Shown here one piece after another: positions 52,078-64,000 of a stretch of DNA of 64,000 bases; within the stretch, counting starts at the first letter, position 1, and every line of letters begins with the position of its first letter. The notes beneath the pieces were generated by a model, which made no database searches, had not been told where the DNA came from, and saw only the letters and a list, made by a program, of their open reading frames with translations. Position numbers and translations under genes: made by a program. Origin of the DNA: Synchiropus splendidus (Eukaryota; Chordata; Actinopteri; Syngnathiformes; Callionymidae); contig NC_071351.1 of the NCBI RefSeq assembly GCF_027744825.2, forward strand, positions 18,985,001 through 19,049,000. Reading direction: 5' to 3'.

Positions 52078-55000
52078 CTGCTATAGTGGGAGGTTAAAAT
52101 TTCATGTTCTGAAGCTTTCCTGAAAAGTTATGGCACAATGCACAAAAACGCTTTTCAGCCTGAGATAAGGTGGGTTTCGGAACGCCAAACATAAAAGTGT
52201 TGATAACTTTTGAAAAACACTTCAGACAGCTTAGATTTGATGTGCAACTACTAGAAAGACCCTTTCTGCTATAGTGGGAGGTTAAAATTTCATGTTCTGA
52301 AGCTTCCCTGAAAAGTTATGGCACAATGCACAAAAACGCTTTTCAGCCTGAGATAAGGTGGGTTTCGGAACGCCAAACATAAAAGTGTTGATAACTTTGG
52401 AAAAACACTTCAGACAGTTTAGATTTGATGTGCAACTACTAGAAAGACCCTTTCTGCTATAGTGGGAGGTTAAAATTTCATGTTCTGAGGCTTCCCTGAA
52501 AAGTTATGGCACAATGCACAAAAACGCTTTTCAGCCTGAGATAAGGTGGGTTTCGGAACGCCAAACATAAAAGTGTTGATAACTTTGGAAAAACACTTCA
52601 GACAGTTTAGATTTGATGTGCAACTACTAGAAAGACCCTTTCTGCTATAGTGGGAGGTTAAAATTTCATGTTCTGAAGCTTCCCTGAAAAGTTATGGCAC
52701 AATGCACAAAAACTTTTTTCAGCCTGAGATAAGGTGGGTTTCGGAACGCCAAACATAAAAGTGTTAATAACTTTGGAAAAACACTTCAGACAGTTTAGAT
52801 TTGATGTGCAACTACTAGAAAGACCCTTTCTGCTATAGTGGGAGGTTAAAATTTCATGTTCTGAAGCTTCCCTGAAAAGTTATGGCACAATGCACAAAAA
52901 CGCTTTTCAACCTGAGATAAGGTGGGTTTCGGAACGCCAAACATAAAAGTGTTGATAACTTTCGAAAAACACTTCAGAGAGCTTAGATTTGATGTGCACC
53001 TACTAGAAAGACCCTTTCTGCTATAGTGGGAGGTTAAAATTTCATGTTCTGAAGCTTCCCTGAAAAGTTATGGCACAATGCGTAAAAACGCTTTTCAGCC
53101 TGAGATAAGGTGGGTTTCGGAACGCCAAACATAAAAGTGTTGATAACTTTGGAAAAACACTTCAGACAGTTTAGATTTGATGTGCAACTACTAGAAAGAC
53201 CCTTTCTGCTATAGTGGGAGGTTAAAATTTCATGTTCTGAAGCTTTCCTGAAAAGTTATGGCACAATGCACAAAAACGCTTTTCAGCCTGAGATAAGGTG
53301 GGTTTCGGAACGCCAAACATAAAAGTGTTGATAACTTTTGAAAAACACTTCAGACAGCTTAGATTTGATGTGCAACTACTAGAAAGACCCTTTCTGCTAT
53401 AGTGGGAGGTTAAAATTTCATGTTCTGAAGCTTCCCTGAAAAGTTATGGCACAATGCACAAAAACGCTTTTCAGCCTGAGATAAGGTGGGTTTCGGAACG
53501 CCAAACATAAAAGTGTTGATAACTTTGGAAAAACACTTCAGACAGTTTAGATTTGATGTGCAACTACTAGAAAGACCCTTTCTGCTATAGTGGGAGGTTA
53601 AAATTTCATGTTCTGAAGCTTCCCTGAAAAGTTATGGCACAATGCACAAAAACGCTTTTCAGCCTGAGATAAGGTGGGTTTCGGAACGCCAAACATAAAA
53701 GTGTTGATAACTTTCGAAAAACACTTCAGAGAGCTTAGATTTGATGTGCACCTACTAGAAAGACCCTTTCTGCTATAGTGGGAGGTTAAAATTTCATGTT
53801 CTGAAGCTTCCCTGAAAAGTTATGGCACAATGCGTAAAAACGCTTTTCAGCCTGAGATAAGGTGGGTTTCGGAACGCCAAACATAAAAGTGTTGATAACT
53901 TTGGAAAAACACTTCAGAAAGCTTAGATTTGATGTGCAACTACTAGAAAGACCCTTTCTGCTATAGTGGGAGGTTAAAATTTCATGTTCTGAAGCTTCCC
54001 TGAAAAGTTATGGCACAATGCACAAAAACGCTTTTCAGCCTGAGATAAGGTGGGTTTCGGAACGCCAAACATAAAAGTGTTGATAACTTTGGAAAAACAC
54101 TTCAGACAGTTTAGATTTGATGTGCACCTACTAGAAAGACCCTTTCTGCTATAGTGGGAGGTTAAAATTTCATGTTCTGAAGCTTCCCTGAAAAGTTATG
54201 GCACAATGCGTAAAAACGCTTTTCAGCCTGAGATAAGGTGGGTTTCGGAACGCCAAACATAAAAGTGTTGATAACTTTGGAAAAACACTTCAGACAGTTT
54301 AGATTTGATGTGCAACTACTAGAAAGACCCTTTCTGCTATAGTGGGAGGTTAAAATTTCATGTTCTGAAGCTTTCCTGAAAAGTTATGGCACAATGCACA
54401 AAAACGCTTTTCAGCCTGAGATAAGGTGGGTTTCGGAACGCCAAACATAAAAGTGTTGATAACTTTTGAAAAACACTTCAGACAGCTTAGATTTGATGTG
54501 CAACTACTAGAAAGACCCTTTCTGCTATAGTGGGAGGTTAAAATTTCATGTTCTGAAGCTTCCCTGAAAAGTTATGGCACAATGCGTAAAAACGCTTTTC
54601 AGCCTGAGATAAGGTGGGTTTCGGAACGCCAAACATAAAAGTGTTGATAACTTTGGAAAAACACTTCAGACAGTTTAGATTTGATGTGCAACTACTAGAA
54701 AGACCCTTTCTGCTATAGTGGGAGGTTAAAATTTCATGTTCTGAAGCTTCCCTGAAAAGTTATGGCACAATGCACAAAAACGCTTTTCAGCCTGAGATAA
54801 GGTGGGTTTCGGAACGCCAAACATAAAAGTGTTGATAACTTTGGAAAAACACTTCAGACAGTTTAGATTTGATGTGCAACTACTAGAAAGACCCTTTCTG
54901 CTATAGTGAGAGGTTAAAATTTCATGTTCTGAAGCTTCCCTGAAAAGTTATGGCACAATGCACAAAAACGCTTTTCAGCCTGAGATAAGGTGGGTTTCGG

Positions 55001-57153
55001 AACGCCAAACATAAAAGTGTTGATAACTTTGGAAAAACACTTCAGACAGTTTAGATTTGATGTGCAACTACTAGAAAGACCCTTTCTGCTATAGTGGGAG
55101 GTTAAAATTTCATGTTCTGAAGCTTTCCTGAAAAGTTATGGCACAATGCACAAAAACGCTTTTCAGCCTGAGATAAGGTGGGTTTCGGAACGCCAAACAT
55201 AAAAGTATTGATAACTTTCGAAAAACACTTCAGACAGCTTAGATTTGATGTGCACCTACTAGAAAGACCCTTTCTGCTATAGTGGGAGGTTAAAATTTCA
55301 TGTTCTGAAGCTTCCCTGAAAAGTTATGGCACAATGCGTAAAAACGCTTTTCAGCCTGAGATAAGGTGGGTTTCGGAACGCCAAACATAAAAGTGTTGAT
55401 AACTTTGGAAAAACACTTCAGACAGTTTAGATTTGATGTGCAACTACTAGAAAGACCCTTTCTGCTATAGTGGGAGGTTAAAATTTCATGTTCTGAAGCT
55501 TCCCTGAAAAGTTATGGCACAATGCACAAAAACGCTTTTCAGCCTGAGATAAGGTGGGTTTCGGAACGCCAAACATAAAAGTGTTAATAACTTTGGAAAA
55601 ACACTTCAGACAGTTTAGATTTGATGTGCAACTACTAGAAAGACCCTTTCTGCTATAGTGGGAGGTTAAAATTTCATGTTCTGAAGCTTCCCTGAAAAGT
55701 TATGGCACAATGCACAAAAACGCTTTTCAGCCTGAGATAAGGTGGGTTTCGGAACGCCAAACATAAAAGTGTTGATAACTTTCGAAAAACACTTCAGAGA
55801 GCTTAGATTTGATGTGCACCTACTAGAAAGACCCTTTCTGCTATAGTGGGAGGTTAAAATTTCATGTTCTGAAGCTTCCCTGAAAAGTTATGGCACAATG
55901 CGTAAAAACGCTTTTCAGCCTGAGATAAGGTGGGTTTCGGAACGCCAAACATAAAAGTGTTGATAACTTTGGAAAAACACTTCAGACAGTTTAGAATTGA
56001 TGTGCAACTACTAGAAAGACCCTTTCTGCTATAGTGGGAGGTTAAAATTTCATGTTCTGAAGCTTTCCTGAAAAGTTATTGCACAATGCACAAAAACGCT
56101 TTTCAGCCTGAGATAAGGTGGGTTTCGGAACGCCAAACATAAAAGTGTTGATAACTTTTGAAAAACACTTCAGACAGCTTAGATTTGATGTGCAACTACT
56201 AGAAAGACCCTTTCTGCTATAGTGGGAGGTTAAAATTTCATGTTCTGAAGCTTCCCTGAAAAGTTATGGCACAATGCACAAAAACGCTTTTCAGCCTGAG
56301 ATAAGGTGGGTTTCGGAACGCCAAACATAAAAGTGTTGATAACTTTGGAAAAACACTTCAGACAGTTTAGATTTGATGTGCAACTACTAGAAAGACCCTT
56401 TCTGCTATAGTGGGAGGTTAAAATTTCATGTTCTGAAGCTTCCCTGAAAAGTTATGGCACAATGCACAAAAACGCTTTTCAGCCTGAGATAAGGTGGGTT
56501 TCGGAACGCCAAACATAAAAGTGTTGATAACTTTCGAAAAACACTTCAGAGAGCTTAGATTTGATGTGCACCTACTAGAAAGACCCTTTCTGCTATAGTG
56601 GGAGGTTAAAATTTCATGTTCTGAAGCTTCCCTGAAAAGTTATGGCACAATGCGTAAAAACGCTTTTCAGCCTGAGATAAGGTGGGTTTCGGAACGCCAA
56701 ACATAAAAGTGTTGATAACTTTGGAAAAACACTTCAGACAGTTTAGATTTGATGTGCAACTACTAGAAAGACCCTTTCTGCTATAGTGGGAGGTTAAAAT
56801 TTCATGTTCTGAAGCTTCCCTGAAAAGTTATGGCACAATGCACAAAAACGCTTTTCAGCCTGAGATAAGGTGGGTTTCGGAACGCCAAACATAAAAGTGT
56901 TGATAACTTTCGAAAAACACTTCAGAGAGCTTAGATTTGATGTGCACCTACTAGAAAGACCCTTTCTGCTATAGTGGGAGGTTAAAATTTCATGTTCTGA
57001 AGCTTCCCTGAAAAGTTATGGCACAATGCGTAAAAACGCTTTTCAGCCTGAGATAAGGTGGGTTTCGGAACGCCAAACATAAAAGTGTTGATAACTTTGG
57101 AAAAACACTTCAGACAGTTTAGATTTGATGTGCAACTACTAGAAAGACCCTTT
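52078..57153. repeat. 27-monomer tandem duplication, copy 2 (5,076 bp)
   Basis: It follows copy 1 directly with the same 27 unit types and all rare markers. At 57154 the next unit is 125A G-type instead of the 41T T unit that would begin a third copy, so there are exactly two. Near-identity implies a recent event or a duplicated assembly path. Confidence 0.92.
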
Positions 57154-59033
57154 CTGCTATAGTGGGAGGTTAAAATTTCATGTTCTGAAGCTTCCCTGAA
57201 AAGTTATGGCACAATGCACAAAAACGCTTTTCAGCCTGAGATAAGGTGGGTTTCGGAACGCCAAACATAAAAGTGTTAATAACTTTGGAAAAACACTTCA
57301 GACAGTTTAGATTTGATGTGCAACTACTAGAAAGACCCTTTCTGCTATAGTGGGAGGTTAAAATTTCATGTTCTGAAGCTTTCCTGAAAAGTTATGGCAC
57401 AATGCACAAAAACGCTTTTCAGCCTGAGATAAGGTGGGTTTCGGAACGCCAAACATAAAAGTGTTGATAACTTTGGAAAAACACTTCAGACAGTTTAGAT
57501 TTGATGTGCAACTACTAGAAAGACCCTTTCTGCTATAGTGGGAGGTTAAAATTTCATGTTCTGAAGCTTTCCTGAAAAGTTATGGCACAATGCACAAAAA
57601 CGCTTTTCAGCCTGAGATAAGGTGGGTTTCGGAACGCCAAACATAAAAGTGTTGATAACTTTTGAAAAACACTTCAGACAGCTTAGATTTGATGTGCAAC
57701 TACTAGAAAGACCCTTTCTGCTATAGTGGGAGGTTAAAATTTCATGTTCTGAAGCTTCCCTGAAAAGTTATGGCACAATGCACAAAAACGCTTTTCAGCC
57801 TGAGATAAGGTGGGTTTCGGAACGCCAAACATAAAAGTGTTGATAACTTTGGAAAAACACTTCAGACAGTTTAGATTTGATGTGCAACTACTAGAAAGAC
57901 CCTTTCTGCTATAGTGGGAGGTTAAAATTTCATGTTCTGAAGCTTCCCTGAAAAGTTATGGCACAATGCACAAAAACGCTTTTCAGCCTGAGATAAGGTG
58001 GGTTTCGGAACGCCAAACATAAAAATGTTAATAACTTTGGAAAAACACTTCAGACAGTTTAGATTTGATGTGCAACTACTAGAAAGACCCTTTCTGCTAT
58101 AGTGGGAGGTTAAAATTTCATGTTCTGAAGCTTCCCTGAAAAGTTATGGCACAATGCACAAAAACGCTTTTCAGCCTGAGATAAGGTGGGTTTCGGAACG
58201 CCAAACATAAAAGTGTTGATAACTCTCGAAAAACACTTCAGACAGCTTAGATTTGATGTGCACCTACTAGAAAGACCCTTTCTGCTATAGTGGGAGGTTA
58301 AAATTTCATGTTCTGAAGCTTCCCTGAAAAGTTATGGCACAATGCGTAAAAACGCTTTTCAGCCTGAGATAAGGTGGGTTTCGGAACGCCAAACATAAAA
58401 GTGTTGATAACTTTGGAAAAACACTTCAGACAGTTTAGATTTGATGTGCAACTACTAGAAAGACCCTTTCTGCTATAGTGGGAGGTTAAAATTTCATGTT
58501 CTGAAGCTTCCCTGAAAAGTTATGGCACAATGCACAAAAACGCTTTTCAGCCTGAGATAAGGTGGGTTTCGGAACGCCAAACATAAAAGTGTTAATAACT
58601 TTGGAAAAACACTTCAGACAGTTTAGATTTGATGTGCAACTACTAGAAAGACCCTTTCTGCTATAGTGGGAGGTTAAAATTTCATGTTCTGAAGCTTTCC
58701 TGAAAAGTTATGGCACAATGCACAAAAACGCTTTTCAGCCTGAGATAAGGTGGGTTTCGGAACGCCAAACATAAAAGTGTTAATAACTTTGGAAAAACAC
58801 TTCAGACAGTTTAGATTTGATGTGCAACTACTAGAAAGACCCTTTCTGCTATAGTGGGAGGTTAAAATTTCATGTTCTGAAGCTTCCCTGAAAAGTTATG
58901 GCACAATGCACAAAAACGCTTTTCAGCCTGAGATAAGGTGGGTTTCGGAACGCCAAACATAAAAGTGTTGATAACTTTCGAAAAACACTTCAGAGAGCTT
59001 AGATTTGATGTGCACCTACTAGAAAGACCCTTT
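57154..59033. repeat. Ten-monomer bridge between the 27-mer pair and the duplicated 4.97 kb block
   Basis: The first eight units follow the heptamer order of 45310-46813 (125A G, 41T G, 41T T, G, AAAAATGTTAAT with T at 58026, C, B, 125A G). The C unit has a private AACTCTCG near 58225. Then come an unusual 41T unit with 125A (58658) and a C unit (58846) before the 4.97 kb block resumes. Confidence 0.75.
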
Positions 59034-62000
59034 CTGCTATAGTGGGAGGTTAAAATTTCATGTTCTGAAGCTTCCCTGAAAAGTTATGGCACAATGCGTA
59101 AAAACGCTTTTCAGCCTGAGATAAGGTGGGTTTCGGAACGCCAAACATAAAAGTGTTGATAACTTTGGAAAAACACTTCAGACAGTTTAGATTTGATGTG
59201 CAACTACTAGAAAGACCCTTTCTGCTATAGTGGGAGGTTAAAATTTCATGTTCTGAAGCTTCCCTGAAAAGTTATGGCACAATGCACAAAAACGCTTTTC
59301 AGCCTGAGATAAGGTGGGTTTCGGAACGCCAAACATAAAAGTGTTGATAACTTTGGAAAAACACTTCAGACAGTTTAGATTTGATGTGCAACTACTAGAA
59401 AGACCCTTTCTGCTATAGTGGGAGGTTAAAATTTCATGTTCTGAAGCTTCCCTGAAAAGTTATGGCACAATGCACAAAAACGCTTTTCAGCCTGAGATAA
59501 GGTGGGTTTCGGAACGCCAAACATAAAAGTGTTGATAACTTTCGAAAAACACTTCAGAGAGCTTAGATTTGATGTGCACCTACTAGAAAGACCCTTTCTG
59601 CTATAGTGGGAGGTTAAAATTTCATGTTCTGAAGCTTCCCTGAAAAGTTATGGCACAATGCGTAAAAACGCTTTTCAGCCTGAGATAAGGTGGGTTTCGG
59701 AACGCCAAACATAAAAGTGTTGATAACTTTGGAAAAACACTACAGACAGTTTAGATTTGATGTGCAACTACTAGAAAGACCCTTTCTGCTATAGTGGGAG
59801 GTTAAAATTTCATGTTCTGAAGCTTTCCTGAAAAGTTATGGCACAATGCACAAAAACGCTTTTCAGCCTGAGATAAGGTGGGTTTCGGAACGCCAAACAT
59901 AAAAGTGTTGATAACTTTGGAAAAACACTTCAGACAGTTTAGATTTGATGTGCAACTACTAGAAAGACCCTTTCTGCTATAGTGGGAGGTTAAAATTTCA
60001 TGTTCTGAAGCTTTCCTGAAAAGTTATGGCACAATGCACAAAAACGCTTTTCAGCCTGAGATAAGGTGGGTTTCGGAACGCCAAACATAAAAGTGTTGAT
60101 AACTTTTGAAAAACACTTCAGACAGCTTAGATTTGATGTGCAACTACTAGAAAGACCCTTTCTGCTATAGTGGGAGGTTAAAATTTCATGTTCTGAAGCT
60201 TCCCTGAAAAGTTATGGCACAATGCACAAAAACGCTTTTCAGCCTGAGATAAGGTGGGTTTCGGAACGCCAAACATAAAAGTGTTGATAACTTTGGAAAA
60301 ACACTTCAGACAGTTTAGATTTGATGTGCAACTACTAGAAAGACCCTTTCTGCTATAGTGGGAGGTTAAAATTTCATGTTCTGAGGCTTCCCTGAAAAGT
60401 TATGGCACAATGCACAAAAACGCTTTTCAGCCTGAGATAAGGTGGGTTTCGGAACGCCAAACATAAAAGTGTTGATAACTTTGGAAAAACACTTCAGACA
60501 GTTTAGATTTGATGTGCAACTACTAGAAAGACCCTTTCTGCTATAGTGGGAGGTTAAAATTTCATGTTCTGAAGCTTCCCTGAAAAGTTATGGCACAATG
60601 CACAAAAACGCTTTTCAGCCTGAGATAAGGTGGGTTTCGGAACGCCAAACATAAAAATGTTAATAACTTTGGAAAAACACTTCAGACAGTTTAGATTTGA
60701 TGTGCAACTACTAGAAAGACCCTTTCTGCTATAGTGGGAGGTTAAAATTTCATGTTCTGAAGCTTCCCTGAAAAGTTATGGCACAATGCACAAAAACGCT
60801 TTTCAGCCTGAGATAAGGTGGGTTTCGGAACGCCAAACATAAAAGTGTTGATAACTTTCGAAAAACACTTCAGACAGCTTAGATTTGATGTGCACCTACT
60901 AGAAAGACCCTTTCTGCTATAGTGGGAGGTTAAAATTTCATGTTCTGAAGCTTCCCTGAAAAGTTATGGCACAATGCGTAAAAACGCTTTTCAGCCTGAT
61001 ATAAGGTGGGTTTCGGAACGCCAAACATAAAAGTGTTGATAACTTTGGAAAAACACTTCAGACAGTTTAGATTTGATGTGCAACTACTAGAAAGACCCTT
61101 TCTGCTATAGTGGGAGGTTAAAATTTCATGTTCTGAAGCTTCCCTGAAAAGTTATGGCACAATGCACAAAAACGCTTTTCAGCCTGAGATAAGGTGGGTT
61201 TCGGAACGCCAAACATAAAAGTGTTAATAACTTTGGAAAAACACTTCAGACAGTTTAGATTTGATGTGCAACTACTAGAAAGACCCTTTCTGCTATAGTG
61301 GGAGGTTAAAATTTCATGTTCTGAAGCTTTCCTGAAAAGTTATGGCACAATGCACAAAAACGCTTTTCAGCCTGAGATAAGGTGGGTTTCGGAACGCCAA
61401 ACATAAAAGTGTTGATAACTTTGGAAAAACACTTCAGACAGTTTAGATTTGATGTGCAACTACTAGAAAGACCCTTTCTGCTATAGTGGGAGGTTAAAAT
61501 TTCATGTTCTGAAGCTTTCCTGAAAAGTTATGGCACAATGCACAAAAACGCTTTTCAGCCTGAGATAAGGTGGGTTTCGGAACGCCAAACATAAAAGTGT
61601 TGATAACTTTTGAAAAACACTTCAGACAGCTTAGATTTGATGTGCAACTACTAGAAAGACCCTTTCTGCTATAGTGGGAGGTTAAAATTTCATGTTCTGA
61701 AGCTTCCCTGAAAAGTTATGGCACAATGCACAAAAACGCTTTTCAGCCTGAGATAAGGTGGGTTTCGGAACGCCAAACATAAAAGTGTTGATAACTTTGG
61801 AAAAACACTTCAGACAGTTTAGATTTGATGTGCAACTACTAGAAAGACCCTTTCTGCTATAGTGGGAGGTTAAAATTTCATGTTCTGAAGCTTCCCTGAA
61901 AAGTTATGGCACAATGCACAAAAACGCTTTTCAGCCTGAGATAAGGTGGGTTTCGGAACGCCAAACATAAAAATGTTAATAACTTTGGAAAAACACTTCA

Positions 62001-64000
62001 GACAGTTTAGATTTGATGTGCAACTACTAGAAAGACCCTTTCTGCTATAGTGGGAGGTTAAAATTTCATGTTCTGAAGCTTCCCTGAAAAGTTATGGCAC
62101 AATGCACAAAAACGCTTTTCAGCCTGAGATAAGGTGGGTTTCGGAACGCCAAACATAAAAGTGTTGATAACTTTCGAAAAACACTTCAGACAGCTTAGAT
62201 TTGATGTGCACCTACTAGAAAGACCCTTTCTGCTATAGTGGGAGGTTAAAATTTCATGTTCTGAAGCTTCCCTGAAAAGTTATGGCACAATGCGTAAAAA
62301 CGCTTTTCAGCCTGAGATAAGGTGGGTTTCGGAACGCCAAACATAAAAGTGTTGATAACTTTGGAAAAACACTTCAGACAGTTTAGATTTGATGTGCAAC
62401 TACTAGAAAGACCCTTTCTGCTATAGTGGGAGGTTAAAATTTCATGTTCTGAAGCTTCCCTGAAAAGTTATGGCACAATGCACAAAAACGCTTTTCAGCC
62501 TGAGATAAGGTGGGTTTCGGAACGCCAAACATAAAAGTGTTAATAACTTTGGAAAAACACTTCAGACAGTTTAGATTTGATGTGCAACTACTAGAAAGAC
62601 CCTTTCTGCTATAGTGGGAGGTTAAAATTTCATGTTCTGAAGCTTTCCTGAAAAGTTATGGCACAATGCACAAAAACGCTTTTCAGCCTGAGATAAGGTG
62701 GGTTTCGGAACGCCAAACATAAAAGTGTTGATAACTTTGGAAAAACACTTCAGACAGTTTAGATTTGATGTGCAACTACTAGAAAGACCCTTTCTGCTAT
62801 AGTGGGAGGTTAAAATTTCATGTTCTGAAGCTTTCCTGAAAAGTTATGGCACAATGCACAAAAACGCTTTTCAGCCTGAGATAAGGTGGGTTTCGGAACG
62901 CCAAACATAAAAGTGTTGATAACTTTTGAAAAACACTTCAGACAGCTTAGATTTGATGTGCAACTACTAGAAAGACCCTTTCTGCTATAGTGGGAGGTTA
63001 AAATTTCATGTTCTGAAGCTTCCCTGAAAAGTTATGGCACAATGCACAAAAACGCTTTTCAGCCTGAGATAAGGTGGGTTTCGGAACGCCAAACATAAAA
63101 GTGTTGATAACTTTGGAAAAACACTTTAGACAGTTTAGATTTGATGTGCAACTACTAGAAAGACCCTTTCTGCTATAGTGGGAGGTTAAAATTTCATGTT
63201 CTGAGGCTTCCCTGAAAAGTTATGGCACAATGCACAAAAACGCTTTTCAGCCTGAGATAAGGTGGGTTTCGGAACGCCAAACATAAAAGTGTTGATAACT
63301 TTGGAAAAACACTTCAGACAGTTTAGATTTGATGTGCAACTACTAGAAAGACCCTTTCTGCTATAGTGGGAGGTTAAAATTTCATGTTCTGAAGCTTCCC
63401 TGAAAAGTTATGGCACAATGCACAAAAACTTTTTTCAGCCTGAGATAAGGTGGGTTTCGGAACGCCAAACATAAAAGTGTTAATAACTTTGGAAAAACAC
63501 TTCAGACAGTTTAGATTTGATGTGCAACTACTAGAAAGACCCTTTCTGCTATAGTGGGAGGTTAAAATTTCATGTTCTGAAGCTTCCCTGAAAAGTTATG
63601 GCACAATGCACAAAAACGCTTTTCAACCTGAGATAAGGTGGGTTTCGGAACGCCAAACATAAAAGTGTTGATAACTTTCGAAAAACACTTCAGAGAGCTT
63701 AGATTTGATGTGCACCTACTAGAAAGACCCTTTCTGCTATAGTGGGAGGTTAAAATTTCATGTTCTGAAGCTTCCCTGAAAAGTTATGGCACAATGCGTA
63801 AAAACGCTTTTCAGCCTGAGATAAGGTGGGTTTCGGAACGCCAAACATAAAAGTGTTGATAACTTTGGAAAAACACTTCAGACAGTTTAGATTTGATGTG
63901 CAACTACTAGAAAGACCCTTTCTGCTATAGTGGGAGGTTAAAATTTCATGTTCTGAAGCTTTCCTGAAAAGTTATGGCACAATGCACAAAAACGCTTTTC
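59034..64000. repeat. 4.97 kb duplicated block, second copy, running off the window
   Basis: It matches 43242-48208 unit for unit at +15,792 bp, with CACTACAG (59742), TGAGGCTT (60385, 63205), AAAAATG (60658, 61974), CTGATATAAG (61000), AACTTTTTTC (from 63429) and CAACCTG (63626). One private change is CACTTTAGAC (T at 63126). The match continues to the last base, so the true duplication is longer than visible here. Confidence 0.92.
63922..64000. repeat. Partial monomer 341 (79 bp) at the window edge
   Basis: It begins with CTGCTATAG and stops after unit position 79. It carries 41T, as its partner at 48130 does. It is cut by the window, not by a biological boundary. Confidence 0.95.

Larger units (their letters stand above)
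1..64000. repeat. 188 bp satellite DNA array, about 340.4 head-to-tail copies
   Basis: The same 188 bp unit repeats without a break from the first base to the last, always in the same orientation. Anchor motifs such as CTGCTATAG recur at 1, 189, 377 and so on up to 63922. Spacing is exactly 188 except where five single-base indels occur (13.63-18.37 kb, net +1). Typical units differ from one another at a handful of sites, so copies are highly homogenised. The unit is about 39% GC (73 of 188 in the common form). No unique sequence, transposon or gene interrupts it. Unit size near a nucleosome plus linker, multi-level higher-order structure and absence of insertions are known features of active or recent centromeric satellites; a centromeric role is inference. 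I do not recognise the family or the species. Confidence 0.98.

Noticed and set aside
1..64000. CRISPR array
   Set aside because: The periodic units have no unique spacers; the full 188 bp is repeated, and there are no cas genes.
1..64000. CENP-B box
   Set aside because: TTTCGGAACGCC and TTTCGAAAAACAC share only the TTCG start with the canonical box; the CGGG half is absent in all common forms.
1..64000. Transposon, LTR or rDNA spacer origin
   Set aside because: No terminal repeats, target-site duplications, coding remnants or rRNA sequence were seen; every base fits the monomer.
1..64000. Bacterial promoter and Shine-Dalgarno-like motifs (GGGAGG, TATAGT)
   Set aside because: They recur in every monomer with no gene downstream, so they are part of the satellite and not regulatory evidence.
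1..64000. Naming the species from the repeat
   Set aside because: I do not recognise this monomer; the resemblance in style to plant satellites is too weak to assign a taxon.

Overview
The window is one uninterrupted satellite DNA array. Every base belongs to a head-to-tail tandem repeat with a 188 bp monomer, all copies in the same orientation: 340 complete monomers (1-63921) plus 79 bp of a 341st (63922-64000). Neither end of the array is in the window. There are no protein-coding genes, RNA genes, transposons, CRISPR arrays or unique-sequence islands that I can support. This points to a eukaryotic genome assembled with long reads, in a centromeric, pericentromeric or similar heterochromatic block. 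A near-nucleosomal monomer, about 39% GC, no inversions and multi-level higher-order repeats (HORs) are typical of centromeric satellites. I do not recognise the family, so I cannot name the species. A plant is a weak guess from general style only.

Monomers differ at few sites. Numbering the unit from the CTGCTATAG motif (position 1 of the window), the main diagnostic sites are 41 (C/T), 50 (G/C), 65-66 (AC/GT), 125 (G/A/C), 134 (G/C/T), 150 (C/G), 153 (T/C) and 170 (A/C). They define recurrent types. G has 134G, 153T, 170A. C has 134C, usually 150G, 153C, 170C. B has GT at 65-66 and 134G, and nearly always follows C. T has 41T, 134T, 153C. The A variant has 125A. The recurring local order is C-B-T-G (752 bp), interrupted by extra G, A or C units.

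Layout. 1-6204 is a 33-monomer HOR, repeated at 6205-12032 as a 31-monomer copy that lacks two units. Each copy holds a 9-monomer tandem duplication. About 13.2-25.2 kb is built from a 13-monomer HOR (2,444 bp) in four full or partial copies. About 26.9-28.4 kb is rich in C-type units. From about 28.8 kb the vocabulary changes: 125A becomes common, 125C and 50C disappear, and new private variants spread. Between 28.8 and 64 kb there are tetramer runs, related blocks at spacings of 45, 48 and 60 monomers, a 27-monomer tandem duplication (47002-52077 and 52078-57153), and a 4.97 kb block duplicated 84 monomers apart (43242-48208 and 59034-64000).

The array evolves by unequal exchange and conversion at whole-monomer register: large duplications keep exact multiples of 188 bp. 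The only register slips are five single-base homopolymer indels, all between 13.63 and 18.37 kb. That clustering is as likely to be an assembly artefact as biology. Counts and comparisons were made by eye, so small differences may have been missed.
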